Assembly (NCBI GenBank): GCA_021107755.1
Contig: JAIOSF010000011.1
Coordinates: forward strand, 1-58,883
Direction: 5' to 3'
Length of the DNA stretch: 58,883 nucleotides
DNA from: Arcobacteraceae bacterium
GTDB lineage: Bacteria; Campylobacterota; Campylobacteria; Campylobacterales; Arcobacteraceae
Below the pieces are notes generated by a model that made no database searches, was not told the origin of the DNA, and saw only the letters and a program-made list of their open reading frames with translations. Within the stretch, counting starts at the first letter, position 1; each line of letters starts with the position of its first letter. Made by a program: the position numbers and the translations under genes. Shown one piece after another: positions 8,693-18,012 of this stretch.

Positions 8693-9399
8693 AGTGGGAA
8701 ACTACTCATCTCTATAAACAAAAAGTGTGAATCTTCTAAAGCTTGAATATCAATTTTTGTTTCAGCTACAATCTCCATAGCATCTCCATACTCTAAAGTA
8801 ATACCATTAATATTGGAACTTCCCTCAATCTGTACAAAATAGATTTGTCTATTTTCTTTTATTAAAAAGCTTAAATCCTTTGACTTTTCTAACTGACTTA
8901 CATAGATATTTACATCTTGATGAATCTTTATTTTAGCGTCTCCACTGTCTGAGGAAACAATATTGAGAAACTTATTTTTTGACTCTAGTATATCAAATCT
9001 ATGAAAACCATACAAAAGTTCCAACCCTTTTGTAGGTGGTACTATCCATATTTGTAAAAGTCGTAAATCTTCACTCTTACTCCAGTTATATTCACTATGT
9101 CTTACCCCTGTTCCAGCACTCATATACTGCACTTCTCCCCTTTTGAGTGTCTCTTCATTTCCCATAGAGTCTTTATGTGTAATTTCACCTTTTACCACAT
9201 AAGAGATAATCTCCATATCTCTATGAGGATGTGTATCAAAACCACTTTGTGGATGGATAATATCATCGTTTAAGACACGCAAAACTCCAAAATTCGTATT
9301 GTCATAGTTTACATAATCTGCAAATGAAAAATGAAATCTACTCTCAAGCCAACCTAAATTTGAACTGCCCATATTTTCTTTTGGTAATTTTCTTATCAT
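8689..9399 (-). CDS. Pirin family protein
   Basis: A 236-residue bicupin of the pirin/YhhW family. The metal site is visible in FDTHPHRDMEIISYVV (HxH) and the following GEITHKDSMGNEE, then GEVQYMSAGTGVRHSEYN. Members bind iron; some act as quercetinases or redox sensors, but the role here is unknown. ATG start with a GAGG ribosome-binding site. Its stop overlaps the stop of the L,D-transpeptidase. Confidence 0.88.
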   Translation of the reverse strand: MIRKLPKENMGSSNLGWLESRFHFSFADYVNYDNTNFGVLRVLNDDIIHPQSGFDTHPHRDMEIISYVVKGEITHKDSMGNEETLKRGEVQYMSAGTGVRHSEYNWSKSEDLRLLQIWIVPPTKGLELLYGFHRFDILESKNKFLNIVSSDSGDAKIKIHQDVNIYVSQLEKSKDLSFLIKENRQIYFVQIEGSSNINGITLEYGDAMEIVAETKIDIQALEDSHFLFIEMSSFPL

Positions 9400-9454
9400 T
9401 GTAAACTCCTCAATAATATCTTTTATTTTTGGTAAGGGAAAATATTAAATCTCT

Positions 9455-9521
9455 TTGACATAGTATAGTCAAGTATTTATAAAAATTTATTATAAATTAA
9501 AGAAAAAAGACTAAAATAGTC
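9455..9521 (+). promoter_or_regulatory. Promoter and inverted-repeat operator region of the metal permease gene
   Basis: TTGACA (9455-9460), a 17-base spacer and TATAAA (9478-9483) make a near-consensus sigma-70 promoter, unusual for Campylobacterota. The -35 is part of an inverted repeat TTGAC-N8-GTCAA (9455-9472), and a second palindrome GACTA-AAA-TAGTC lies at 9509-9521, just past the expected start of transcription. Two related inverted repeats flanking a strong promoter suggest repression, for example by a metal-responsive regulator; that regulator is not in the window. Confidence 0.6.
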
Positions 9522-9542
9522 CTAATTAAAAAAGGATAGCAA

Positions 9543-10550
9543 ATGAATATTATAATTGAATTTTTTGATAACTTACTTTTATTGGCAAACGCGATGAGTT
9601 TTTACATTTTACTCGGTCTTTTAATTGCAGGTATATTAAAACAACTTATCCCAGATAACTTTATCTCCTCTCATTTAGGAAAAAGTAAAACAAGTTCTGT
9701 AATAAAAGCAACTCTTCTTGGAATACCTATGCCTGTGTGTTCTTGCAGTGTAATTCCTTTAGCAAAATCATTACATAAAGAAGGGGCAAGTAAAGGTGCC
9801 GTACAAAGTTTTTTAATCTCTACACCAATTACTGGTGTTGATTCAATATTAGCAACTTATAGTTTTTTTGGCTGGATATTTACACTTTATAGAGTAATCA
9901 CCTCAGTAATTATCGCTATTCTAACTGGTATATTTCAAAACTATTTTGATAATAAAGAAGAAACAATACTCCAAAAAGAATCTACTTCTTGTTGTACATC
10001 TTGTTGTTCTACTCCAAAGAAAAAACAAAAATTCAGTATAAAAGAAAGTTTTAAATATGGCTATATAACTCTTTTTAAAGATATTTATTTTTCATTATTT
10101 ATTGGTCTTATTTTAGGTACAGCATTTACAACTTTTTTACCAAAAGAGTTATTAACAACTCTTTTTGAACATCAGTTTCTAACATATATTGCTGTTTTGG
10201 TAATAGCTATGCCACTTTATGTGTGCGCAACTGCTTCATTACCTATAGCGGCTGGATTTATTTTAAGTGGTATGAGTGGTGGAGCTGCATTTGTATTTTT
10301 AAGTGCTGGACCTGCTACTAATACTGTAACTATGGGTGTAGTTGCTTCAATGTTTGGTAAAAAATCACTATTCTTATATATAGGAACTATTGCCATAATG
10401 AGCATTTTCTTTGGTTATATTTTTGATACTTATTTTAATAATTTAGAAATGTTAACGATTATGAATCATTCTGAAGAGCTCAATTTTTTAAACTATATAA
10501 GTACTACAATTATGTTTGGATTGATATTTTTCTATATGTTCAAAAAATAG
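9543..10550 (+). CDS. SO_0444-type Cu/Zn efflux permease
   Basis: A 335-residue permease of the DUF318/ArsP-like family with about eight to ten hydrophobic segments. It has the conserved PVCSCSVIPLAKSLHKEGAS motif (about residues 63-82) and a second copy-like motif CATASLPIAAG. A cytoplasmic loop carries the cysteine cluster SCCTSCCST near residue 150, matching members annotated as SO_0444 family copper/zinc efflux transporters. It is expected in the inner membrane and probably responds to metal, given the operator-like promoter. It is a single-gene unit. Confidence 0.8.
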   Translation: MNIIIEFFDNLLLLANAMSFYILLGLLIAGILKQLIPDNFISSHLGKSKTSSVIKATLLGIPMPVCSCSVIPLAKSLHKEGASKGAVQSFLISTPITGVDSILATYSFFGWIFTLYRVITSVIIAILTGIFQNYFDNKEETILQKESTSCCTSCCSTPKKKQKFSIKESFKYGYITLFKDIYFSLFIGLILGTAFTTFLPKELLTTLFEHQFLTYIAVLVIAMPLYVCATASLPIAAGFILSGMSGGAAFVFLSAGPATNTVTMGVVASMFGKKSLFLYIGTIAIMSIFFGYIFDTYFNNLEMLTIMNHSEELNFLNYISTTIMFGLIFFYMFKK

Positions 10551-10619
10551 AATTATCAAATTTAATATAAAGTGAATCTTCGATATAATCGCGGATAATT
10601 TAAAATACTTAGGGAAAAT

Positions 10620-13235
10620 ATGAGCAACAAATACAATCCAAAAGAGACTGAAGATAAATACTATAAAATATGGGAAGATAGAGGTTATTTTGAAATAGAT
10701 GGAAATAAATCTATTCAAGAAGCAGGTAAAAACTTTGCTATCATGATGCCACCACCAAATGTAACAGGAAGCTTACATATTGGTCATGCACTTACATTTA
10801 CACTGCAAGATATCATCACTAGATACAAAAGAATGGATGGGTTTAAAACTCTATGGCAACCGGGAACTGACCATGCAGGAATTGCAACTCAAAATGTAGT
10901 TGAGAAACAACTGTTAAGTGAAGGTACTACAAAAGAGGAGATTGGACGAGAAGAGTTTCTAAAACGAGCTTGGAAACAAAAAGAAACTAGTGGTGGAAAC
11001 ATAGTACATCAGATGAGAAAACTAGGAGTAAGTCCAGCTTGGAAAAGAGAACGATTTACTATGGATGATGGACTCAAAGAGGCTGTTAAGGAAGCTTTTG
11101 TTCATCTATACAACGAAGGTATGATAGTACAAAATAACTACATGATAAACTGGTGTACACATGATGGTGCATTATCAGATATCGAAGTTGAACATGATGA
11201 AGTAAATGGTAAATTTTACCATATGATTTACAAATTTGCTGATGGTAGCGGGGAAGTTGAAGTTGCAACAACAAGACCTGAAACATATTTTGGGGATACA
11301 GCTATTATGGTACATCCTGAAGATACTAGATATACTGATATAGTTGGGAAAGAAGTTCTTCTACCTCTAACTGATAGAAAAATTAAAATCATCACAGACT
11401 CACATGTTGATATGGAGTTTGGAACAGGTATTGTTAAAGTAACTCCTGCGCATGACCAAAATGACTATGAAGTGGGGAAAAGACACGATTTAGAGTTTAT
11501 CACTGTATTTGATGAAAAAGGTATTTTAAATGATTACTGTGGAGAGTTTGCAGGGTTAGAGAGACTAGAAGCTAGACCTGTTATTGTAAAAGCTTTAGAA
11601 GATGCTGGGTATATTGTTAAAATCGAAGAGCATGTACATCAAGTTGGACATTGTTACAGATGTAAAAATATTGTTGAGCCATATATCTCTAAACAATGGT
11701 TTGTACGAAGTGAAGTTGCAAAAAAATCAATAGAAAAAACATATGCAGGTGAAGCACAGTTTCATCCATCACATTGGTTAAACTCATACAGAGCTTGGAT
11801 GGATGAGCTAAGAGACTGGTGTATCTCAAGACAACTTTGGTGGGGACATAGAATACCTGTGTTTACTTGTGAGGATTGTGGTCATCAATGGGCTGACAAA
11901 GCTGATGAGCCAGAAGCATGTCCACATTGTGCTAGTAAAAACTTCACACAAGACCCAGATGTACTTGATACTTGGTTTAGTTCTGCACTTTGGGCATTTT
12001 CACCACTTGGTTGGGGAAATAATGGTCAGATGTCTGAAACTTTTACCCCTGAAGACTTAAAAGACTTCTATCCAAATAGTTTACTTATCACTGGTTTTGA
12101 TATTATGTTCTTCTGGGTTGCTAGAATGATGATGATGGGGGAGCACTTTCAAGGGCAACTACCATTTAAAGATATCTATATGCACGCTCTTGTAAGAGAT
12201 GAACATGGTGCAAAAATGTCAAAATCAAAAGGGAATGTTATCGATCCACTTGATATGGTTGAGGAACACTCAGCTGATATTATTAGATTTACACTTGCAT
12301 TTTTAGCAGTTCAAGGAAGAGATATAAAACTAGGTGCCAAAAACTTAGAGCAGTTTAGAAACTTTACAAATAAACTTTACAATGCTTCTAACTTCTTACA
12401 ACTTAATGTTGATACATTTCCTGATTTAGCGGATATTGAGATTACAACTCCACTTGGAAAATGGATGCAAAGTAGATTAGCAAATGCAGTTGATGAGATA
12501 AGAGACTCAATTGAAAGCTACAGGTTTAATGAATCTGCAAGCAGCCTTTACAAGTTTGTATGGAATGAGTTCTGTGACTGGGGTATTGAGTATTCAAAAG
12601 CATCAAAAGAGAGTATTGTAGAACTTGGTGCTATTTTTAAAGAGACACTTAAAATGATATCTCCATTTATGCCATTTATCTCTGAACACTTATATCATAA
12701 ACTTAGTGGTACTACACTTGAAAATGGTCAGTCTGTTATGGTTATGAACTTTCCAAAAGATATAAAAAAAGATAGTGAAGTAGAAGCTATGTTTGCTATC
12801 ATCGAAGAAGCTATTACAGCAATAAGAAGAGCTAAAGTTATCATCGATATGGGAAATAGTAAAATACCAAAAGCTTACATCAAATTAAATGACAATATGA
12901 ATGTTGAAGTTATGAAACCATTTATAGAAAAACTTGGCAAGTGTGAGACTATAGAGTTTGTAGTAGCTAAAGTAGCTGATGCCATTACAGATGTAAGTGA
13001 TAATCTTGAAGTATATATCCCAACAGGTGAAATAGATATGACACCAATTATCTCTAAGTTAGAAAAACAAAAAGAGAAGTTGGAAAAAGAGATAGGAAAA
13101 CTTTCAGGTATGTTATCAAATGAAAGATTTGTAGCAAATGCACCAGCAAATGTAATAGAGGAAAATAAAGCAGGACTAGCAGCAGCACAAGAAAAACTTG
13201 AAAAAGTTGAAGCTGAATTAAAGTCTTTAAGTTAG
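10620..13235 (+). CDS. valS: Valyl-tRNA synthetase
   Basis: An 871-residue class I aminoacyl-tRNA synthetase, full length. The HIGH-like motif is PPNVTGSLHIGHAL and the KMSKS loop is AKMSKSKGNVIDP. Between them lie the CP1 editing domain (with the GTGIVKVTPAHDQNDYEVG region) and a Cys zinc knuckle (CEDCGHQW, CPHC). The C-terminal coiled coil (KLEKQKEKLEKEIGKL) is the usual tRNA-contacting arm. A TATAAT at 10584-10589 is a likely -10, and the AGGG before the ATG is the ribosome-binding site. A rho-independent terminator follows. Confidence 0.97.
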   Translation: MSNKYNPKETEDKYYKIWEDRGYFEIDGNKSIQEAGKNFAIMMPPPNVTGSLHIGHALTFTLQDIITRYKRMDGFKTLWQPGTDHAGIATQNVVEKQLLSEGTTKEEIGREEFLKRAWKQKETSGGNIVHQMRKLGVSPAWKRERFTMDDGLKEAVKEAFVHLYNEGMIVQNNYMINWCTHDGALSDIEVEHDEVNGKFYHMIYKFADGSGEVEVATTRPETYFGDTAIMVHPEDTRYTDIVGKEVLLPLTDRKIKIITDSHVDMEFGTGIVKVTPAHDQNDYEVGKRHDLEFITVFDEKGILNDYCGEFAGLERLEARPVIVKALEDAGYIVKIEEHVHQVGHCYRCKNIVEPYISKQWFVRSEVAKKSIEKTYAGEAQFHPSHWLNSYRAWMDELRDWCISRQLWWGHRIPVFTCEDCGHQWADKADEPEACPHCASKNFTQDPDVLDTWFSSALWAFSPLGWGNNGQMSETFTPEDLKDFYPNSLLITGFDIMFFWVARMMMMGEHFQGQLPFKDIYMHALVRDEHGAKMSKSKGNVIDPLDMVEEHSADIIRFTLAFLAVQGRDIKLGAKNLEQFRNFTNKLYNASNFLQLNVDTFPDLADIEITTPLGKWMQSRLANAVDEIRDSIESYRFNESASSLYKFVWNEFCDWGIEYSKASKESIVELGAIFKETLKMISPFMPFISEHLYHKLSGTTLENGQSVMVMNFPKDIKKDSEVEAMFAIIEEAITAIRRAKVIIDMGNSKIPKAYIKLNDNMNVEVMKPFIEKLGKCETIEFVVAKVADAITDVSDNLEVYIPTGEIDMTPIISKLEKQKEKLEKEIGKLSGMLSNERFVANAPANVIEENKAGLAAAQEKLEKVEAELKSLS

Positions 13236-13257
13236 TAATGATTTAATTCTTATACTT

Positions 13258-13290
13258 AAAAGGAAGGTGTTTTTACATCTTCCTTTTTTT
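13258..13290 (+). terminator. Rho-independent terminator after valS
   Basis: AAAAGGAAGGTG pairs with CATCTTCCTTTT across a TTTTTA loop (one G-U pair) and is followed by a T run. Confidence 0.85.
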
Positions 13291-13333
13291 ATAAAAAATT
13301 TTACTTACCTTACAAATATAAAGGAGATAAACC

Positions 13334-13771
13334 ATGGATAAATATTTAAAAGTAGCAATAGAAGAAGCAAAAAAAGGGCTCAAAGAAGATGGTATACCTA
13401 TTGGGTCGGTACTTGTCATTGATAATAAGATTGTTGGACGAGGACATAACAGACGAGTACAAAATGGAAGTTCCATATTGCATGCAGAGATGGATTGTTT
13501 AGAAAATGCTGGACGACTAAGTGCTACTGATTATCAAAAAGCAACACTCTACTCCACTTTATCCCCTTGTGATATGTGTAGTGGTGCTGTTTTACTTTAT
13601 GGTATCCCTAAAGTTGTTATAGGCGAAAATCGTACATTTTGTGGACCAGAAGAATATGTGAAATCTAGAGGTGTAGAAGTTTCAGTGCTAGATAATCCTG
13701 AGTGTTATCAACTTATGGAAAAATTTATAGAAAACAATCCTACTCTATGGGATGAGGATATTGGAGTTTAA
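13334..13771 (+). CDS. Cytosine/nucleoside deaminase, yeast-Fcy1-like
   Basis: A 145-residue zinc deaminase. HAEMDCLENAGR carries the zinc His and catalytic Glu, and TLSPCDMCSGAVLLYGIP carries the two zinc cysteines. Beyond the shared fold, the N-terminal GVPIGS-like segment (GIPIGSVLV), the VGRGHNRR stretch, VIGENRTF and the C-terminal LWDEDIG closely follow yeast cytosine deaminase as I remember it. That makes cytosine (free base) a better guess than the tRNA adenosine deaminase TadA, whose motifs differ. Monocistronic, with AAGGAGAT before the ATG. Confidence 0.75.
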   Translation: MDKYLKVAIEEAKKGLKEDGIPIGSVLVIDNKIVGRGHNRRVQNGSSILHAEMDCLENAGRLSATDYQKATLYSTLSPCDMCSGAVLLYGIPKVVIGENRTFCGPEEYVKSRGVEVSVLDNPECYQLMEKFIENNPTLWDEDIGV

Positions 13772-13847
13772 TAGTAAGTTTTCAATCCAAATATAGTACA
13801 ATAGATTCTTATTATTGTAACAATTTAAATACAAAGGAGAAACTACT

Positions 13848-15131
13848 ATGAAAAAAATATTTGACAATATCTCAAAGGTTTGGATTATTGTTTTTGTTAT
13901 ATTATTTATAGTTACTTTTGTATATATTCAACTAACAGCCCCTACTTCTAAAAAAACATTAAGTATCGCCACAGCTCCTATAGGAAGTGATAGTTATGCA
14001 TATGCTATGTCATACAAAGCACTTTTAGAACCTGAGGGTGTAGAGCTTGAAGTGATACCTACTCTTGGAAGTTTAGATACTATTGGGTATCTTAAAGCAA
14101 AACAAGCTGATATTGGATTTGTTCATAGTGGAATACTTCTAAACAAAAGAGAATATAACTTTGAATCTCTTGCGAGTGTTTATTATGAGCCTCTTTGGAT
14201 ATTTTATAGAAATGATGGCTATAGTATGAATTATCTCATTGAAGCTACAGGAAAAAACCTAGGTATTAGTATGACCAATGACGGCACCTTTGATTTAGCA
14301 CAAAAACTTTCCCTCTCAAATGGTTTAATAGAAAATGTAAATACAACTTATATCTATGATGAAGATGCCTTAAAACAATTAAAAAACAAAACAATAGATA
14401 TTTTTATAACACTTGCTACAAAAGACAATCAAAATATACAAAACCTCTTAGCGGACCCAGATGTAGAGATTATGAGTCTTAAAAGAATCAATGCCTATAC
14501 TCAAAAATTTGATTATCTTCTGTCATTAAAACTCTATGAGGGAAGTATTGATTTATATAAAAACCTCCCATCAAAAGATGTAAACCTTTTAAGTACAACA
14601 CAAAACCTTGTATGTAATCCAGAAATACCAGGAGAACTTATAAGATTATTTTTAAAAAAAGTACAACAGATGCACGGAGAAAAAACATTTTTTCAAAATG
14701 CAGATGAGTTTTTAAACTCAAAACATATCGATACCGTTATTAATGATGATGCACAACTGTACCTACTCAACGGGGAATCATGGCTAGAAAAGATATTTCC
14801 ATATTGGATAGCTTCAAATATAGATAGGCTAAAACTACTTATTATCCCACTTATTTGGCTTATTATTCCACTCTTTAAAAGTATAATACCTTTATATGTA
14901 ATAACAACCAGAGCAAAAATTTATAGATGGTATGAACAACTTGATACTATAAATAAAAGGCTCAATAATAAAGAGAACTTAAGTGAGATAAAAAGAGATA
15001 TTGCCCACTTAAAAGAGGATATAGAAACAAAAACTCAAGTGCCACTCTCTTATAAAGGGGAGTTTTATAATCTTATTGTTCATATTGAACTTTTAGAAAA
15101 CAAAATAGATAAAATAGAAAAGAGCTTATAA
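13848..15131 (+). CDS. TAXI-family solute-binding protein, membrane-anchored
   Basis: A 427-residue protein with an N-terminal membrane anchor (residues 12-29), a periplasmic TAXI/TRAP binding domain (LSIATAPIGSDSYAYAMSYKALLE, KAKQADIGFVHSG, the NMT1-like fold) and a second membrane segment near residues 325-350 (LKLLIIPLIWLIIPLF), ending in a cytoplasmic helical tail. No TRAP permease genes adjoin it, so it may act as a sensor or partner of a distant transporter. It has an AAAGGAGA ribosome-binding site. Its 3' end overlaps the beta-lactamase gene by 6 bases. Confidence 0.75.
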   Translation: MKKIFDNISKVWIIVFVILFIVTFVYIQLTAPTSKKTLSIATAPIGSDSYAYAMSYKALLEPEGVELEVIPTLGSLDTIGYLKAKQADIGFVHSGILLNKREYNFESLASVYYEPLWIFYRNDGYSMNYLIEATGKNLGISMTNDGTFDLAQKLSLSNGLIENVNTTYIYDEDALKQLKNKTIDIFITLATKDNQNIQNLLADPDVEIMSLKRINAYTQKFDYLLSLKLYEGSIDLYKNLPSKDVNLLSTTQNLVCNPEIPGELIRLFLKKVQQMHGEKTFFQNADEFLNSKHIDTVINDDAQLYLLNGESWLEKIFPYWIASNIDRLKLLIIPLIWLIIPLFKSIIPLYVITTRAKIYRWYEQLDTINKRLNNKENLSEIKRDIAHLKEDIETKTQVPLSYKGEFYNLIVHIELLENKIDKIEKSL

Positions 15132-15878
15132 AATACCTTTTAGTTTTAAAGCTTCCATTACTATTTGTTTTCTATAGATTAATTGATCCCTACTGATATC
15201 TCCATTAAAAGAAAAAAACCAAACTTTGTCTTTTTTTTCTATATAGCCAACATACCAACCTACTACACCTGACCAACCAGATTTTGCTCTAATAGTATAG
15301 TTGTCATTTTGTTCAACTATCAATATCTTTTTTGTGATATCTATATATTTTTGTTCAAATGGTAATTGATTTTTATAGAGTCTTTGTAGAAACTCTATTT
15401 GTTGTACTGCAGATATTTTTATATCTCCCTCTAACCAAAACTTTGAGACAACATCACCTACTTTATGGTTTCCATAGTCTATTTTTTGTAAATATTCTAA
15501 ATAGTTCTCTTTTCCTATTTTTTGTGCAAACTTTTCATAACACCATACACACGATACAGCTATTGCTGTTTGAAGGTTTTGGTTTTCATTCCAAGGTTTA
15601 TAAGTTCGAACTACTCCATCCCATTTTATAGTTTCATACTCATCTTTTATCACTTGCTCTTGAAGTGCTATAAGTGTATTTGGTATTTTAAATGTTGAAG
15701 CTGGGATATATTGTGTTAAGGCTCTTTTTGTATTGTATATATAGTTTTCTTTGTTATCTAAACTGCTTAATACAAGTGTACCATTTATATTAGATTTTTT
15801 AAATATAGCTTCTAACTCTCTATCATTTGCAAAAGAGAAACTTAATAAAAGAAAAAAAATAAGTAAAATAATTTTCAT
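15126..15878 (-). CDS. Class D (OXA-type) beta-lactamase
   Basis: A 250-residue exported enzyme (signal peptide about residues 1-17). Class D motifs are in order: STFK (Ser61 nucleophile, Lys64 that is normally carboxylated), SxV as SCV (109-111), YGN (135-137), WLEG (148-151) and KSG (199-201). Length and motifs are complete, so it is probably active and hydrolyses beta-lactams in the periplasm. The SCVWC segment puts two cysteines (110 and 113) beside the active site. No mobile element is near, so it looks like an intrinsic chromosomal gene. Confidence 0.88.
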   Translation of the reverse strand: MKIILLIFFLLLSFSFANDRELEAIFKKSNINGTLVLSSLDNKENYIYNTKRALTQYIPASTFKIPNTLIALQEQVIKDEYETIKWDGVVRTYKPWNENQNLQTAIAVSCVWCYEKFAQKIGKENYLEYLQKIDYGNHKVGDVVSKFWLEGDIKISAVQQIEFLQRLYKNQLPFEQKYIDITKKILIVEQNDNYTIRAKSGWSGVVGWYVGYIEKKDKVWFFSFNGDISRDQLIYRKQIVMEALKLKGIL

Positions 15879-15881
15879 ATA

Positions 15882-17864
15882 CTACAACTCTTCTGGTTTC
15901 CCAAAATAATATCCTTGAGAATAGTCAACTCCAAGCTCATTTAAAATATTAAAAATAGATTCATTTTCCACATACTCTGCAATAGTTTCAATATTTTGTT
16001 TTTTTGCAAAAAGTACTATTGTCTCAACAATGTTTCTACTAAAAGTATCATGTTCTATGTTTTTTACTAAAGAGCCATCGATTTTCACAATATCAGGTTC
16101 AAACTCTAAAATTCTTTCAAAGTTAGAATATCCAGCACCAAAATCATCGATAGCTATTTGAACCCCTTTGGCTTTTACGGTGCGAATAAACTCTTTTATA
16201 ATATTAAAATTCTCTACATTTTCATCTTCAAGAAGTTCAAATATAATTCTATGTGCATCCTCTTTATATTGTTCTAAAAGGGAAAATATCTGTACTCTTG
16301 TTTGCTCTTTTTCTATATCTTTTACTGAAATATTTATAGAAAGTTTTGTATTTATTGTGTGTAAAATTTTAAAAGAGTTTTCTAATACTCTTTGGGTTAT
16401 TTTACTATAATAGTTTCCTTTTTTAGAGACATTTAAAAAATGAAAAGGGGAAAGAATATTGCCACCTTCATCTATAAGTCTTACTAGTGACTCGTATTTT
16501 TCTACCTCTTTTGTTTTGTTATTAATAATAGGTTGAAAGTATGAAACAATATTGAAATTATCAAGGGCAATTTTTACTGTTTTAATCATCTCTAAATTTT
16601 CTTTTGCTTCTTTTGAAGCAATAATAGAAGAATCATTTGAAAAACTCACTTTACTTTTTGCTCTTAAGGCATTGTCTAGTCCTTCCTTTGCATCTTCATA
16701 AAGCATAAACTTCCCAATAGAGTAACTTACTGTGATATTAATATCAAATTCCATATCATCAAATTCTAAATTTGAATTTTTAACATTATCCACAAAGGTA
16801 TTGAGATACTCGTCTATATTGAGTTTTGTAGTATTAAAGTTATTAAATTCTGTCAATAAAGCAAAACTTCCATTACCTAAGGAGTAAACATTTTCAAAGC
16901 TATATTCTTTTGGAAGATATGAGAGAAGATTAAACGCAAAGTTTTTTTCCACTTGATCGACCGTTGCCGCATTATAAAATTTTTCAAACATTTCAAATTC
17001 ATCCATTTGCAATAAAACTAAAATAGAGAGTTCATTTTCTTCTATTTGCTCAAAAAGATACTTTTTATCATCCACCACTGCATTTAAACTATCTCGAACT
17101 GCTACATATTCAACCACAGTACCTTCAATATCCTTAATAGGTGTAATAATTGTTCTCACATAATAAGAACTCCCACTTTTAGATTTGTTTTTAACTACCC
17201 CTTCCCAAGGCTCCTCTTTTTCTTTTATAGTATCCCACATTTTTTCATATATCTCATTTGTATTTTCATGATGTCTTGTAATACTATGTTTTTGTCCTAA
17301 AAGTTCATCTCTTTTATATCCACTTATCTTACAAAAACTATCATTTACATAAGTTATAGTTCCTTGTGTATCTGTTTTAGAGATAACACCACTTTTATCA
17401 AGAAGAGATAGATATTGTTCAAGGTAGTATTTTTGATTTTTTGCTTCATGTTCAAGTTTAAACTTTTCAATTGCTTTTTCAATAGCATCAAGAAGTTGTT
17501 CAAAGTTAAGAGGTTTTAAAATATATCCATCTACATTAAGTTGAATAGTTTTGAGAAGTATATCAGCTTCATAGTGTTGTGAAAGCACTATTGTGTAGCA
17601 GTTATGTTCGATATCTTTTATTTTTTTTAACATCTCTATACCATTTAATTTTGGTAGATCAATATCGGTGATAACCATATCTATTTTGTTCTCTTGAAAC
17701 TTCTTTAACCCATCTTCTCCATCAATTGCAATGACTAGATTATCAAATATCGTTGACAAAAAATTTGAAGTACTTTTTTGTTCTTCACAATCGGATTCTA
17801 CATACATTACACGAATATTTGTAGAAGATGAATTTAACTTTTTTAATCTATCTGCCATACACAA
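15882..17864 (-). CDS. Receiver-PAS-(degenerate GGDEF)-EAL phosphodiesterase
   Basis: A 660-residue cytoplasmic protein. It has an N-terminal receiver domain (MVITDIDLPKLNG with the phospho-acceptor Asp), a PAS domain (about 150-260, GTITYVNDSFCKISGY, Aer-like), a GGDEF-like domain whose signature is degenerate (LGNGSFAL), and an EAL domain (about 420-660). EAL residues look intact: ESLVR, ELLEDE, IDDFGAGYSN, KIDGSLV, AEYVEN and QGYYFGKP. Most likely it degrades c-di-GMP under control of phosphorylation and a PAS ligand. No kinase gene adjoins it, so its partner is unknown. Confidence 0.85.
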   Translation of the reverse strand: MCMADRLKKLNSSSTNIRVMYVESDCEEQKSTSNFLSTIFDNLVIAIDGEDGLKKFQENKIDMVITDIDLPKLNGIEMLKKIKDIEHNCYTIVLSQHYEADILLKTIQLNVDGYILKPLNFEQLLDAIEKAIEKFKLEHEAKNQKYYLEQYLSLLDKSGVISKTDTQGTITYVNDSFCKISGYKRDELLGQKHSITRHHENTNEIYEKMWDTIKEKEEPWEGVVKNKSKSGSSYYVRTIITPIKDIEGTVVEYVAVRDSLNAVVDDKKYLFEQIEENELSILVLLQMDEFEMFEKFYNAATVDQVEKNFAFNLLSYLPKEYSFENVYSLGNGSFALLTEFNNFNTTKLNIDEYLNTFVDNVKNSNLEFDDMEFDINITVSYSIGKFMLYEDAKEGLDNALRAKSKVSFSNDSSIIASKEAKENLEMIKTVKIALDNFNIVSYFQPIINNKTKEVEKYESLVRLIDEGGNILSPFHFLNVSKKGNYYSKITQRVLENSFKILHTINTKLSINISVKDIEKEQTRVQIFSLLEQYKEDAHRIIFELLEDENVENFNIIKEFIRTVKAKGVQIAIDDFGAGYSNFERILEFEPDIVKIDGSLVKNIEHDTFSRNIVETIVLFAKKQNIETIAEYVENESIFNILNELGVDYSQGYYFGKPEEL

Positions 17865-18000
17865 ACCTTATTAGCGTTTACACTACTAAATTTTTTATAA
17901 ATTATTATATCTTTTTTTATCTCAAATTTATATTTGAATATATTTACTATAAACACTATTAAGAGATAAAAATACCCTATAAAATCACAGCTCTTTTTGA

Positions 18001-18006
18001 TATAAT
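18001..18006 (+). promoter_or_regulatory. -10 element of the UbiD-family gene
   Basis: A perfect TATAAT ends only 6 bases before the ATG at 18013. The expected transcription start coincides with the A of the start codon, and no Shine-Dalgarno sequence is present, so the mRNA is probably leaderless. Confidence 0.6.
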
Positions 18007-18012
18007 AATTGC

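Noticed and set aside
11206-11218. GGTAAATTTTACC palindrome as an operator
   Set aside because: It is inside valS and has the wrong spacing; it is explained by codons for GKFYH.
13334-13771. TadA tRNA adenosine deaminase
   Set aside because: The zinc motifs fit, but the surrounding sequence and C-terminus follow cytosine deaminase, and TadA signature residues are not seen.
15126-15878. Recently acquired resistance cassette
   Set aside because: No insertion sequence, integron site or composition change is visible near the beta-lactamase gene.
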